Shown here piece by piece: positions 1-8,090 of a DNA stretch of 50,092 bases. This DNA comes from Rhodospirillaceae bacterium (GTDB lineage Bacteria > Pseudomonadota > Alphaproteobacteria > Rhodospirillales > UBA2165): contig PBNV01000027.1 of the NCBI GenBank assembly GCA_002723345.1, positions 1 to 50,092 on the forward strand. Direction: 5' to 3'. Position 1 is the stretch's first letter. The number at the start of each line of letters is the position of its first letter. The position numbers were made by a program, and so were the translations under genes. The notes below the pieces were generated by a model. That model saw only the letters and a list, made by a program, of their open reading frames with translations, made no database searches and had not been told where the DNA came from.

Positions 1-1088
1 CCCCCCTCAGCCGCTTCTTCAATTAACTTGCATGCCTTGTCCGTTGATGCCTCGCGATCAAGAAATACCGATGCTGCATGAACTGCAGCTGCTCGGATAA
101 CCGGATATGTATCCCCGCCAATTGCTTGGCTATCTCTCAGCTGACTGAACGGTTTCGCAGGTTTCGTATTTTTTACGGGCTTGCCCCGAAGATGACTTTG
201 CTGACGCTCGACTGCCCGTGCGGTTAGGTCAAGAATTTTTGATGTTTCAATAATCTTTAATGTTGTGTCGTAGCTTTTCTGAAGAACATCATCGCTTGAT
301 ATTCTAACAGCCGGCTTTTTACTAATGTGCTTGGTGCTAATTTTGACACCGGCTCCCAAGTATGCGCGCATTACCGATTGATCATTGGCAAGACTCGACG
401 CCGTGTCTGCCCCTATTATTCGCCCGTTTTCTAGTAAATAACCTCGATCTGCTATGGTAAGACTCTGCTTGGCATTTTGCTCAACCAACAAGATACCTAC
501 ACCGGTCTCACGAATGTCTCTTAGGGCTTTAAACAACTCGGAACATAATAATGGCGATAATCCTAAAGATGGTTCATCTAACATTAGTATCTTGGGCGAT
601 GACATCATAGCTCGGCCAACGGCGACCATTTGTTGTTCTCCCCCACTCATCGTGCGGGTAATCTGATTCCGCCGGTTTTTTAATTGAGGAAAGATGGTCA
701 ATACCTTGTCTAGGTTCATGGCCTTTTCATCACGGGCCCGCTTCGGATGTGCGCCTAGCTCAAGATTTTCAGTTACGGTCAATTCCCCAAAAAGTTCACG
801 CCCCTCAGGAACCATGGAGAGACCAAGTTCAACTACATCGTGGGGGTCCCAATCAAATATTGGGACGTTGTTCATTACGATTTCATTTTTATAGTTGGCA
901 TAATGCTCCCGATACTGGTCGTCGTCATCAAAATCGATTAAACCTGAAATAGCTTTTAAGATAGTACTTTTGCCTGCGCCATTAGCTCCGAGGATGGCGA
1001 CTATTTCTTCAGAGTTCACCTTAATCGAGATGCCATCAACAGCCTGATGATTGCCGTAAAATACGGAGAGGTCCTTACACTCAAGCAT
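1..1088 (-). CDS. livF: LivF-type ABC transporter ATP-binding protein with C-terminal extension (partial, runs off left edge)
   Basis: Reading the minus strand from the ATG at 1088 gives an open frame to base 1 without a stop, about 362 residues. Residues 1-244 are a LivF-like ABC ATPase that would energise branched-chain amino acid or amide uptake on the cytoplasmic face: Walker A GANGAGKST (about 34-42), VPEGREL (about 93-99), signature MSGGEQQ (about 147-153), Walker B ILMLDEP (about 167-173). An Asp-rich stretch (about 52-58, five Asp) between Walker A and VPEGR looks like an insertion. LivF proteins normally end near residue 235-245, after a RAYLG motif that is present here. At least 118 further residues follow, first Lys-rich, then a predicted helical Ala-rich segment. 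The start overlaps the end of livG by 8 nt. The transport family is certain, the substrate is not. Confidence 0.88.
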   Translation of the reverse strand, partial: MLECKDLSVFYGNHQAVDGISIKVNSEEIVAILGANGAGKSTILKAISGLIDFDDDDQYREHYANYKNEIVMNNVPIFDWDPHDVVELGLSMVPEGRELFGELTVTENLELGAHPKRARDEKAMNLDKVLTIFPQLKNRRNQITRTMSGGEQQMVAVGRAMMSSPKILMLDEPSLGLSPLLCSELFKALRDIRETGVGILLVEQNAKQSLTIADRGYLLENGRIIGADTASSLANDQSVMRAYLGAGVKISTKHISKKPAVRISSDDVLQKSYDTTLKIIETSKILDLTARAVERQQSHLRGKPVKNTKPAKPFSQLRDSQAIGGDTYPVIRAAAVHAASVFLDREASTDKACKLIEEAAEG

Positions 1089-1815
1089 TCTCCTCTCCCA
1101 AGTAAGCACGAATTACTTCTGGCTCATTTAAAACAGCTTGCGGATTTCCCTCTGCAATCTTAACGCCACTATTCATAACCACGCATCGGTCACATAAACT
1201 TCGGATAGCGTCCATGTGATGTTCAACAATGATAATTGTACGACCTTCGTACCGGAGCCCCCTAATCAAATTTATACCAATTTTCATTTCGGATGGATTT
1301 AGACCGGCTAGCCATTCATCGAGAAGTAATACTTTTGGATCTGCCATTAGCGCTCTTGCCAGCTCTACTCGCTTCTGATCAATGTAAGTAAGAGCTGCTA
1401 CGGGCATCTCAGCTTTATCTGATAATCCCACATGTGAGAGCATATACCTGATCCGCCTGTTTAACTCTTTGCCCCAGTAGCGTCGGTAACTAAACACACC
1501 ACCGGCTGCAATATTTTCTGCAACGGTCATGGTTGGTAGCGTGCGAACAAGCTGGAATGTGCGAGAAATTCCTTGACGAGCGATGCGGTTGGCCGAGTGG
1601 CGAGCTATGTTTCTCCCATATAATTTTATCTTTCCGCTACTCGAGCGCAACATTCCGGAGATTACATTTAACATGGTTGTTTTTCCCGAACCATTCGGAC
1701 CTATCAAACCAACTACATCATGCTCCATTACATCAAAAGTGATCTGATCTACAGCCGTCAGACCGCCAAAATTTTTTGTTACGTTGTGAACAGAAAGAGC
1801 GAGATTAGGTGACAC
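1081..1815 (-). CDS. livG: LivG-type ABC transporter ATP-binding protein
   Basis: ATPase subunit of the same importer. I chose the GTG at 1815 because it has a GGAGAG ribosome site about 7 nt upstream, overlaps the livM stop by 11 nt, and gives 244 residues, the usual LivG length; an upstream ATG at 1914 would lie deep inside livM. Walker A GPNGSGKTT is at about 39-47. The signature region reads LTYIDQKRVELARAL where LivG proteins normally have a Gly in LxYGxQ, and the Walker B/D-loop reads LLLDEWLAG where DEPxAG is expected. These two substitutions are unusual in motifs this conserved. The protein otherwise aligns along its full length, ending in the expected RAYLGEE motif. Confidence 0.93.
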   Translation of the reverse strand: MSPNLALSVHNVTKNFGGLTAVDQITFDVMEHDVVGLIGPNGSGKTTMLNVISGMLRSSSGKIKLYGRNIARHSANRIARQGISRTFQLVRTLPTMTVAENIAAGGVFSYRRYWGKELNRRIRYMLSHVGLSDKAEMPVAALTYIDQKRVELARALMADPKVLLLDEWLAGLNPSEMKIGINLIRGLRYEGRTIIIVEHHMDAIRSLCDRCVVMNSGVKIAEGNPQAVLNEPEVIRAYLGEENA

Positions 1816-2764
1816 GAAAATCTCTCCAGTGCTTAAATTTAGCCCAATATTTCGCTCCTTGTCCCCCGATGCCGTTTGGAATAGCGTAAACAACAAGCAA
1901 AAAGGCAATTCCAAGCATCAGAGCCGTTTGGTTGGGGAATTGTGCGGTAATTAAATCCCAGACAAGTGCGAACGGAATAACACCGAGTATTGGCCCCCAA
2001 AGACGTTGGGCGCCGCCTACCAGAGCCATAATTACCACCAAAAACGACAACATTGGGCTGAACGCAATGGTGGGTTCAATGTATGTCCATCGTGGTGCTA
2101 ATAAAGCCCCAGTCAATGCGGCGATGGACCCTGAAATCATAAATAGTAGTACCTTGACGAGCGCCACGTTAATACCACTGTGTTTCGCAACTTCTTCATC
2201 ATTTCCAATAATTCGAAGCGCAAATCCCAAACGGGATCGATTAATACCCCAGCCAATCAAGTAGACGAATGCCGCTAAACATAAAAGTCTCCAATAGATC
2301 GTCTTTTCTTCAATGTTAATGAGCACATATAAGCCACTGCTCGTTCCCATAGTGGTTTGAACCCAAGTTACGATTTGGCGGATAAATTCAGCGAGTCCTA
2401 ATGTAAATATTACAAAATAAATGCCTGATAATCGGAGTGTTGCAACGCCAATTAAAAAAGCCAGAACAGCGCCAGCGCATGTTGCAATTATTGCTAATAT
2501 TGGAAATGGAAGTACCTCAATGCCGCTACCAACAACATACATCCCAAGACCAAAAAATGCGGCTGTCGCAAGGGATATGTAATGTGTCGGTCCAGAGAAT
2601 AGCGCCCAAGATGTAGATAAAACTGTATACATCGCAATCGTAACGCCAAGCGATAGAATATACCCCGTGTTTAAAACTGGTAACATTGCTGCAATAGCGA
2701 GAGCTACTATCGCAATTATAAAGCCAGCTAGTTCTCTCCGAGTGAGGAACTTATCTTCAATCAT
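1805..2764 (-). CDS. livM: LivM-type branched-chain amino acid ABC transporter permease
   Basis: A 319-residue inner-membrane permease with about nine hydrophobic segments and the family pattern of a long central cytoplasmic loop (GWGINRSRLGFALRIIGNDE, about 174-193) that contacts the ATPases; the run RSRLGFALRIIGNDE followed by VAKHSGIN is the EAA-like coupling loop typical of LivM. The ATG at 2764 overlaps the livH TGA by 4 nt (ATGA), so translational coupling is likely. The 3' end overlaps livG. The length is ordinary for the family. Ligand specificity lies in the binding protein and cannot be read here. Confidence 0.93.
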   Translation of the reverse strand: MIEDKFLTRRELAGFIIAIVALAIAAMLPVLNTGYILSLGVTIAMYTVLSTSWALFSGPTHYISLATAAFFGLGMYVVGSGIEVLPFPILAIIATCAGAVLAFLIGVATLRLSGIYFVIFTLGLAEFIRQIVTWVQTTMGTSSGLYVLINIEEKTIYWRLLCLAAFVYLIGWGINRSRLGFALRIIGNDEEVAKHSGINVALVKVLLFMISGSIAALTGALLAPRWTYIEPTIAFSPMLSFLVVIMALVGGAQRLWGPILGVIPFALVWDLITAQFPNQTALMLGIAFLLVVYAIPNGIGGQGAKYWAKFKHWRDFRVT

Positions 2765-3627
2765 TTTGACCTCTTGCCAAAAATACCCTCGGGACGCACG
2801 ATTAAAGTAAGGATGAAAAGCAAATAAGCTGAGGCCAGGGTTAAACCAGGGTCAATCAAAGTTGCGACCCCGGTTTCTAACAGTCCGAGTATAAATGCCA
2901 CTAAAATTGTTCCTCTAATATCTCGCACACCCCCCATTATTACTATTACTAGGGCTTTCATGGTGAATATAACTCCGACCGAGGCGTCGAAAGTTAGAAA
3001 CATGCTGAGCAGTGCCCCGCCCGCCGCCGTAACCGCACCACCTAATGCGAATGCTAGCGCTGCGGCATTGGGAACATCAATGCCTACGAGACCAGCAGCT
3101 TCTGGGTTAACAGAGACGGCGCGGAGCGTCAGGCCCACCCGCGTTCGGTTTAGCCAAACATATAAAACAATGCATAGTGTGATAGAAAATAGAAAGGCGA
3201 CTATTCGATTGAGCTCGTATGCCTGGCCTAGGATATCAAATGGCCTCTCAAGATACGAATAGTTAAAATATTTACCACCAAAAATTGCCAACATTAAACC
3301 CACGAGAATGAAACTCTGTCCGAACGTGGAGAGAATGCTATCAACTTCAAGTTGACCCTCTGATTTGGCCCGTTTAACCAAAGGACGCATGAAAATTTTG
3401 TAGATCAACCAATTCAGGCCAAAAGCTACTGGTGCAACAAAAAAAATTGAATATATGGGGCTATAGTTGGCTCCGGTGAAAAACCAAAACGCCGCAAACG
3501 AGCCGGCAACTAGCACTTCGCCGCTAGCGAGATTCATGATCCTAGCGACGCCATATTGAAGTTGGAGACCCATTGCCATTAGTGCATATGCACCGCCGAG
3601 CAATACGCCAATTATTATTATATCCAT
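2761..3627 (-). CDS. livH: LivH-type branched-chain amino acid ABC transporter permease
   Basis: A 288-residue inner-membrane permease, LivM's partner in the channel. It starts with the LivH-like MDIIIIGVLLGGAYALMAMG and carries the conserved coupling loop RTRVGLTLRAVSVNPEAAGL near residues 161-180. About eight membrane segments are visible and the length fits the family. I see no convincing Shine-Dalgarno sequence ahead of the ATG at 3627; a perfect 39-nt inverted repeat lies 20 nt upstream of it, between this gene and the binding-protein gene. The permease may be translated at a lower level than the binding protein, as is common in such operons. Confidence 0.93.
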   Translation of the reverse strand: MDIIIIGVLLGGAYALMAMGLQLQYGVARIMNLASGEVLVAGSFAAFWFFTGANYSPIYSIFFVAPVAFGLNWLIYKIFMRPLVKRAKSEGQLEVDSILSTFGQSFILVGLMLAIFGGKYFNYSYLERPFDILGQAYELNRIVAFLFSITLCIVLYVWLNRTRVGLTLRAVSVNPEAAGLVGIDVPNAAALAFALGGAVTAAGGALLSMFLTFDASVGVIFTMKALVIVIMGGVRDIRGTILVAFILGLLETGVATLIDPGLTLASAYLLFILTLIVRPEGIFGKRSK

Positions 3628-3647
3628 TTAATGATTATTTCGGATGG

Positions 3648-3686
3648 ACGTATTCCTAGTGTCGGTTACCGACACTAGGAATACGT
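3648..3686 (-). repeat. Perfect 39-nt inverted repeat between binding-protein and permease genes
   Basis: Two exactly complementary 19-nt arms (3648-3666 and 3668-3686) flank a single T at 3667. The element fills most of the 68-nt gap between the binding-protein stop (3696) and the livH start (3627). In the operon mRNA it would fold into a very stable hairpin of about 17-18 pairs. There is no oligo-U tract after it on the minus strand, so it does not look like a simple rho-independent terminator. Known intercistronic hairpins in binding-protein operons stabilise the upstream message; the same role is inferred here. Confidence 0.85.
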
Positions 3687-3695
3687 GTGCTTAGC

Positions 3696-4904
3696 CTACC
3701 ATTTTGGCTTGGCTTTGATGCTTTTTTCGCCGGGATGGCCCGTAGAACTCACACCATAGAATTTGCCACTCTGCCATTGGCCGACCGTCCAGAAGACTTC
3801 GTTATTTTGATTTTTGAAGTTAATTGGCCCCATTACAGTATTAAACGTACTTTTCTTGATGTGCGCTGTAACCGCTTTTCTATCCGTGGTACCGACAGCT
3901 TCGATTGCTTGTTGAAGAATCTGGAACGTGGCGTATACCATGCCACTGGCCCAATAATCAGCAGTTTTACCCGTTATTTTCTTGTGCGTGGCGCGATAAT
4001 TTTTCATTGCAGTCGTCTCTGGATTAATACCGCCTGCACCCAGTATTCCCTCAGCCGATTTCCCAAATTTTCCAGCAAATACGGGAAAAGCAGTAGCGAC
4101 TGCGGTATAATAAGCTTTTACATCAAGCCCTTGCACTTTCGCTTGGGCGGTTAAACCAAAAGTGTCGGGAGGATAGGACCATGCAACGAACGCATCCGGT
4201 TTTGCCGCTTTAGCTCCACGTATCACCGGAGAGAGGTCGGGCGACCCAAGAGGATAAGACTTGTCATAAACAATCTCAAAACCGGCTTTTTTGAAAATCG
4301 GGCGAGCGGCATTTGCAAGCTCAATACCAAATGCGTCTGCGACATTTACCATTGCTACTTTATTGCCAATCGTACCGGCGGATTTCATTTTGCCCAGAAC
4401 TTTAGCTACAGATCCCGCAAACGCAGTTGTTGTTCCGAGTGAAAAGAAAATATTTGGATACCTTTTTGTAAGGGCTTCAACTTTATCGGTGATCGCAGTA
4501 TGTGTAATCAAAGGATAATTGAATTTTGCAAAAAGTGGTGCTGTTGCCAGGTTTAAACCAGTACCGTAAGGCGCGAGGATAAAATCGACTTTATCCTGAG
4601 TGGCAAGGCGTTGGATATTTTTTATAGCTTCACCGGGATTGGTGCGATCATCATACTCAATAAGCTCAATTTTCGCCTTTCCGCTCTTAAGTTTGATACC
4701 CCCCGCCGCATTTATTTGTTTGACCCAAAGTTCAACATTGGGCCAGAAAGATACGGTCGACCCGCCAGCTAACGGGCCGGTTTTAGGCGCAGAAGCACCT
4801 ATTTTGATGGTTTTTTGCGCCATCGCATCTACGCTAAATGCCGCGATCGCCGCAAACGCTAGTGCAGGCATAATTAGTCGTTTCGAGGTTAGAAATGTTC
4901 TCAT
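3696..4904 (-). CDS. ABC transporter substrate-binding protein (LivK/periplasmic-binding fold type I)
   Basis: Periplasmic ligand-binding protein of the liv-type importer. I start it at the ATG at 4904 (402 residues) because AAGGAGA lies 7 nt upstream and the product then begins with a clean signal peptide: MRTFLTSKR basic end, an Ala-rich hydrophobic core, and a likely cut after DAMA before QKTIKIG. The longer frame from 5000 adds 32 residues that spoil this. The mature part has the family pattern IGASAPKTGPLAGG, then NAAGGI, YDDRTNPGEA and a mid-protein IRGAKAAKPDAF. It is first in the operon, followed by livH, livM, livG, livF. The ligand is unknown; branched-chain amino acids, amides and aromatic acids are all used by this family. 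Confidence 0.92.
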   Translation of the reverse strand: MRTFLTSKRLIMPALAFAAIAAFSVDAMAQKTIKIGASAPKTGPLAGGSTVSFWPNVELWVKQINAAGGIKLKSGKAKIELIEYDDRTNPGEAIKNIQRLATQDKVDFILAPYGTGLNLATAPLFAKFNYPLITHTAITDKVEALTKRYPNIFFSLGTTTAFAGSVAKVLGKMKSAGTIGNKVAMVNVADAFGIELANAARPIFKKAGFEIVYDKSYPLGSPDLSPVIRGAKAAKPDAFVAWSYPPDTFGLTAQAKVQGLDVKAYYTAVATAFPVFAGKFGKSAEGILGAGGINPETTAMKNYRATHKKITGKTADYWASGMVYATFQILQQAIEAVGTTDRKAVTAHIKKSTFNTVMGPINFKNQNNEVFWTVGQWQSGKFYGVSSTGHPGEKSIKAKPKW

Positions 4905-4925
4905 TCCCTGTCTCCTTAGATAGTT

Positions 4926-4960
4926 AAAAAAAAACATCTTCGGGGTTTCAGTCCTCCGAA
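4926..4960 (-). promoter_or_regulatory. Terminator-like hairpin in the binding-protein mRNA leader (possible attenuator)
   Basis: On the minus strand, TTCGG-A-GG (4960-4953) can pair with CCCCGAA (4945-4939) around a 7-nt loop. A GATG spacer and a run of nine T (4934-4926) follow, only about 20 nt before the binding-protein ATG. A short GC stem followed by a U run is the shape of a rho-independent terminator, here placed in the leader of the operon. The stem is only 7 pairs with a bulge, so it may be weak. I did not find a convincing leader peptide or a known riboswitch. Confidence 0.3.
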
Positions 4961-5020
4961 CACCGGTGATCAATAATATCGTACACCGAAAGGCCTTCAA
5001 GTGTAGGTTGCTGGTCCATG

Positions 5021-5051
5021 AAGCGCCACCATAATTTTATGGGGCGCTTTT
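5021..5051 (+). terminator. Hairpin with short T run between divergent liv and tat operons
   Basis: AAGCGCC (5021-5027) and CCAT (5029-5032) pair with ATGG (5039-5042) and GGCGCTT (5043-5049): 11 pairs with one bulged A and the loop AATTTT. Four T residues (5048-5051) overlap and follow the stem on the plus strand. It looks like a rho-independent terminator reading rightward, but no plus-strand gene lies directly upstream. It could block transcription antisense to livK from entering tat, or be a structure in the tatA leader. Confidence 0.45.
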
Positions 5052-5155
5052 ATGCCGTCAAAATCCGGCCTATTTATCGACAACATTGCTCTGGAACAGC
5101 GATTCTGCCATTATCAACTGCTATTATTTTATTTTTGCAGAAGAGTAATTTAGAA

Positions 5156-5380
5156 ATGGGAATTGGTGGAATTTGGCAATGGGTTGTTGTTCTGGTCATT
5201 GTCCTGATTTTGTTTGGCGGACGCGGTAAGATATCGCAGCTCATGGGTGACTTTGGCAAAGGCCTTAAATCTTTCAAAAAGGGCGTAAAGGAAGATGGCC
5301 CCGAGGTGGTCGAAGCTAAAAATGCACAAGCGGCCACTCAAAATACATCCGAGGCACAACCCGAAAAAATCGACAGTTAA
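5156..5380 (+). CDS. tatA: Sec-independent protein translocase subunit TatA
   Basis: A 74-residue inner-membrane protein of the Tat system, which exports folded proteins with twin-arginine signal peptides. The start at 5156 yields [20 protein letters not shown], a single N-terminal membrane helix, then the [24 protein letters not shown] hinge and amphipathic helix (split here as FGGRGKI and [15 protein letters not shown]) that define TatA. A disordered, charged tail follows. The frame is open upstream to 5018, but the upstream part has no family resemblance. It heads tatA-tatB-tatC. Confidence 0.95.
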   Translation: MGIGGIWQWVVVLVIVLILFGGRGKISQLMGDFGKGLKSFKKGVKEDGPEVVEAKNAQAATQNTSEAQPEKIDS

Positions 5381-5442
5381 GCGTGGATCATTGAGCCTGT
5401 ATTTTTTGGCGCTGGTGTCGGTCCGAAGGAGCGTGAGCCGCT

Positions 5443-5874
5443 ATGTTTGATATCGGCTGGCCAGAACTGTTCATTATCGCCGTCGTTGTTCTTCTAGTCG
5501 TCGGCCCAAAAGACTTGCCCAAGGTGCTTCGGACGGTTGGTCACCTTGCCGGAAAAGCCAAAGCCATTACTCGGGAATTTCGCGGCCATGTAGACGACAT
5601 GATCCGGGATAGTGAGCTTGAAGACGTCCGAGATCAGATAAACAGTGCAGGTGAGAGCAGTCTCGAGTCGCTAAAGGAAAACGTTATTCATCCAAACGAA
5701 ATTGAGGGCATTGAATATTTAGAGGATGACTGGCCCGATGACGAGGATGTCCCCAGGGCCGCAAATATTGGAGACAGTAAAAACGCCGAGGGCATCAAAA
5801 CGGAAACTTCCTCCCCCGCAGTTGGGTCCGATGAGACCGCAGATGATGCGAAGAAAGAGAGATCCGCGTCGTGA
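5443..5874 (+). CDS. tatB: Sec-independent protein translocase subunit TatB
   Basis: A 143-residue partner of TatC in the receptor complex for twin-arginine substrates. It starts MFDIGWPELFIIAVVVLLVV, the TatB hallmark (Glu in the helix, GWxE), followed by GPKDLPKVLRTVG and an amphipathic helix. The C-terminal half is acidic and low-complexity, as usual. AAGGAGC lies about 11 nt before the ATG at 5443. The end overlaps the tatC start by 4 nt (GTGA), so the two are probably translationally coupled. Confidence 0.95.
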   Translation: MFDIGWPELFIIAVVVLLVVGPKDLPKVLRTVGHLAGKAKAITREFRGHVDDMIRDSELEDVRDQINSAGESSLESLKENVIHPNEIEGIEYLEDDWPDDEDVPRAANIGDSKNAEGIKTETSSPAVGSDETADDAKKERSAS

Positions 5875-6695
5875 GTGATGATGCTTCCTCATCAAAAATG
5901 CCGCTGCTTGCGCATTTGGTTGAATTGCGCGGGCGGTTACTTAAGTCCGTCATCGCTATCATCGTACTGTTTTTCATCTTTTTCTCTGTCAAGGAACATA
6001 TTTATGGGTTCCTGGTTCAGCCTTTGGCTGATATCCTCGCAGAACAGGGTGGCGAGCGCCGGATGATCTTTACGGCGCTTCATGAGGCCTTCTTCACTTA
6101 TATCAAAGTATCTTTCTGGACGGCTCTGTTTGTCGCATTTCCCTTTGTGGCGGCACAGTTCTGGCGCTTTGTTGCACCGGGTCTCTATCTCCATGAAAAG
6201 AAGGCTGTGCTGCCCTATCTGGTTTTGTCGCCCATTCTCTTTTTCTTAGGAGGGGCCCTCGTCTATTATTTTATTTTCCCGCTTGCCTGGCAGTTTTTTA
6301 TTAGCTTTGAGACACCTGGTGGCAATGGGGCGCTGGCTGTCCAGTTGGAGCCTAAGGTCAATGAATATCTCTCGCTCGTCATGCGATTGATATTCGCCTT
6401 CGGCATTAGTTTCCAGTTGCCAATTGTTCTGACCTTAATGGCGAGGGCGGGTATGACAACGTCGCAGGGCCTCGCGTCGAAGCGCAAATACGCGATTGTT
6501 TCATCTTTCATTGGCGCCGCCATAATCACGCCCCCCGATGTAATAAGCCAAGTTGGCCTCGCGATTCCCATAATTATTCTTTATGAGGCCTCCATCATTG
6601 CCGTTCGTATGGTGGAGAAGAAGAGTAATTCCCAGGGCCAGGCGGCCAGCGGAGACAGTGAGGACATTGAGGAAACCGACTTTAATCAGGCCTGA
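5871..6695 (+). CDS. tatC: Sec-independent protein translocase subunit TatC
   Basis: A 274-residue, six-helix inner-membrane protein that recognises the twin-arginine signal. It begins at a GTG overlapping the tatB stop. The N-terminal cytoplasmic motif MPLLAHLVELRGRLLKS (about 9-25) and the later FRFVAPGLYLHEKK-type loop (WRFVAPGLYLHEKKAVLPYL, about 102-121) are TatC signatures, with the conserved Glu in HLVELR. The C-terminus is hydrophilic and acidic. Length and topology match the family. It is the third gene of tatABC and is followed by serS after about 100 nt. Confidence 0.96.
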   Translation: MSDDASSSKMPLLAHLVELRGRLLKSVIAIIVLFFIFFSVKEHIYGFLVQPLADILAEQGGERRMIFTALHEAFFTYIKVSFWTALFVAFPFVAAQFWRFVAPGLYLHEKKAVLPYLVLSPILFFLGGALVYYFIFPLAWQFFISFETPGGNGALAVQLEPKVNEYLSLVMRLIFAFGISFQLPIVLTLMARAGMTTSQGLASKRKYAIVSSFIGAAIITPPDVISQVGLAIPIIILYEASIIAVRMVEKKSNSQGQAASGDSEDIEETDFNQA

Positions 6696-6798
6696 TCCAA
6701 CTCCGAGAGGATAGCCTGTAGAACTCTCTTTCAAAGCTTGGTTCATTTTACCTAAAAGATTGCTGGCATGGGCGTCGCCCCCTATAAGACCCCTCATC

Positions 6799-8085
6799 AT
6801 GTTTGACATAAAATGGATACGGGATGACCCCGAGGCGTTTGATGCGGGCCTCGCCCGGCGGGGGTTGGATCCTCAGTCGCCAGCTTTATTGGCACTCGAC
6901 CAGACCCGCCGAGAAGCGCAAACGCGGGCGCAGGAGCTGCAGACACGTCGTAACGAACTATCGAAAATCATAGGCCAGGCGAAGGCTGCCGGTGAAAACG
7001 CAGAAGCTGAAATCCAGGAGGTTGCCTCCTCTAAGAAAGAACAAGCCGCTGCTGAAGATGCGGCTAAGGCTAGGGGCGTGGACCTGGAAAGCGCACTGGC
7101 TGAACTTCCCAACTTGCCCCTCGACGATGTACCCGATGGTGCAGATGAAGACGATAACATTGAGGTGCGTCGCTGGGGTGAGCCTAGGTCATTTTCTTTC
7201 GCACCCAAAGAGCATTTTGAGATCGGTGAAGGCCTTGGTATGATGGACTTCGAGACGGCAGCGAAAATGTCCGGCTCCCGTTTTTGTATCCTGTCCGGTG
7301 CATTGGCTAGACTGGAGCGCTCGCTCGGTGCTTTTATGTTGGACTTGCATACCGGTGAGCACGGCTATACTGAGGTCAATCCTCCGGCCCTGGTGCGCGA
7401 TGATGCCGCGTTTGGCACAGGGCAACTGCCCAAATTCGAGGAGGATCTTTTTAAAACCCAAAACGGTTATTGGCTAATCCCGACAGCCGAGGTCCCACTA
7501 ACTAATATGGTAGCGGGTGAGATCTTGGAGGAGGAAGACCTACCGTTTCGCTTCTCGGCGATGACGTCGTGTTTTCGCTCAGAGGCCGGTGCCGCCGGTA
7601 GGGATACCCGTGGAATGATCCGCCAGCACCAGTTTAGCAAAGTGGAAATGGTTAGCATCGTCCATCCCGATCGTTCGGACTCAGAGCTAGAACGAATGAC
7701 AAACTGCGCTGAGGAAGTTCTGAAACGGCTCGAGCTTCCTTACCGCACGGTTGTCCTCTGCACCGGCGACATGGGGTTCAGCGCGCGCAAGACTTACGAT
7801 ATTGAGGTCTGGCTACCTGGGCAAAATGAGGGACAGGGGCGGTACCGGGAGATCTCCTCTTGCTCCATGTGCGGCGACTTTCAGGCCAGGCGCATGAAGG
7901 CTCGCTTTCGATCTAAAGAGGGGAAGGGCACACGGTTCTTGCATACGCTCAATGGTTCTGGGGTTGCTGTTGGACGAGCCCTGATCGCCATCCTTGAGAA
8001 CTATCAGCAGGATGACGGATCCGTCGCTGTGCCGGAGGTCCTCAAGCCCTACATGGGTGGCTTGAGCGTCATAACGGAAGACTGA
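6799..8085 (+). CDS. serS: Seryl-tRNA synthetase
   Basis: A 428-residue class II aminoacyl-tRNA synthetase that charges tRNA-Ser in the cytoplasm. Starting at 6799 gives [20 protein letters not shown], the normal beginning; the 13 residues before it in frame are not family-like. A long coiled-coil arm (about residues 28-100, Lys/Glu/Ala-rich) grips the tRNA. Motif 2 is [20 protein letters not shown] (about 257-276) and motif 3 is [18 protein letters not shown] (about 386-403). I see no clear ribosome-binding site ahead of the ATG. tatABC-serS-surE-pcm is a widespread alphaproteobacterial order. Confidence 0.97.
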   Translation: MFDIKWIRDDPEAFDAGLARRGLDPQSPALLALDQTRREAQTRAQELQTRRNELSKIIGQAKAAGENAEAEIQEVASSKKEQAAAEDAAKARGVDLESALAELPNLPLDDVPDGADEDDNIEVRRWGEPRSFSFAPKEHFEIGEGLGMMDFETAAKMSGSRFCILSGALARLERSLGAFMLDLHTGEHGYTEVNPPALVRDDAAFGTGQLPKFEEDLFKTQNGYWLIPTAEVPLTNMVAGEILEEEDLPFRFSAMTSCFRSEAGAAGRDTRGMIRQHQFSKVEMVSIVHPDRSDSELERMTNCAEEVLKRLELPYRTVVLCTGDMGFSARKTYDIEVWLPGQNEGQGRYREISSCSMCGDFQARRMKARFRSKEGKGTRFLHTLNGSGVAVGRALIAILENYQQDDGSVAVPEVLKPYMGGLSVITED

Positions 8086-8090
8086 CGGGC

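Noticed and set aside
3687..4154. 155-codon plus-strand frame over the binding-protein gene
   Set aside because: Antisense to a strong gene, with no family resemblance, no ribosome site and odd composition.
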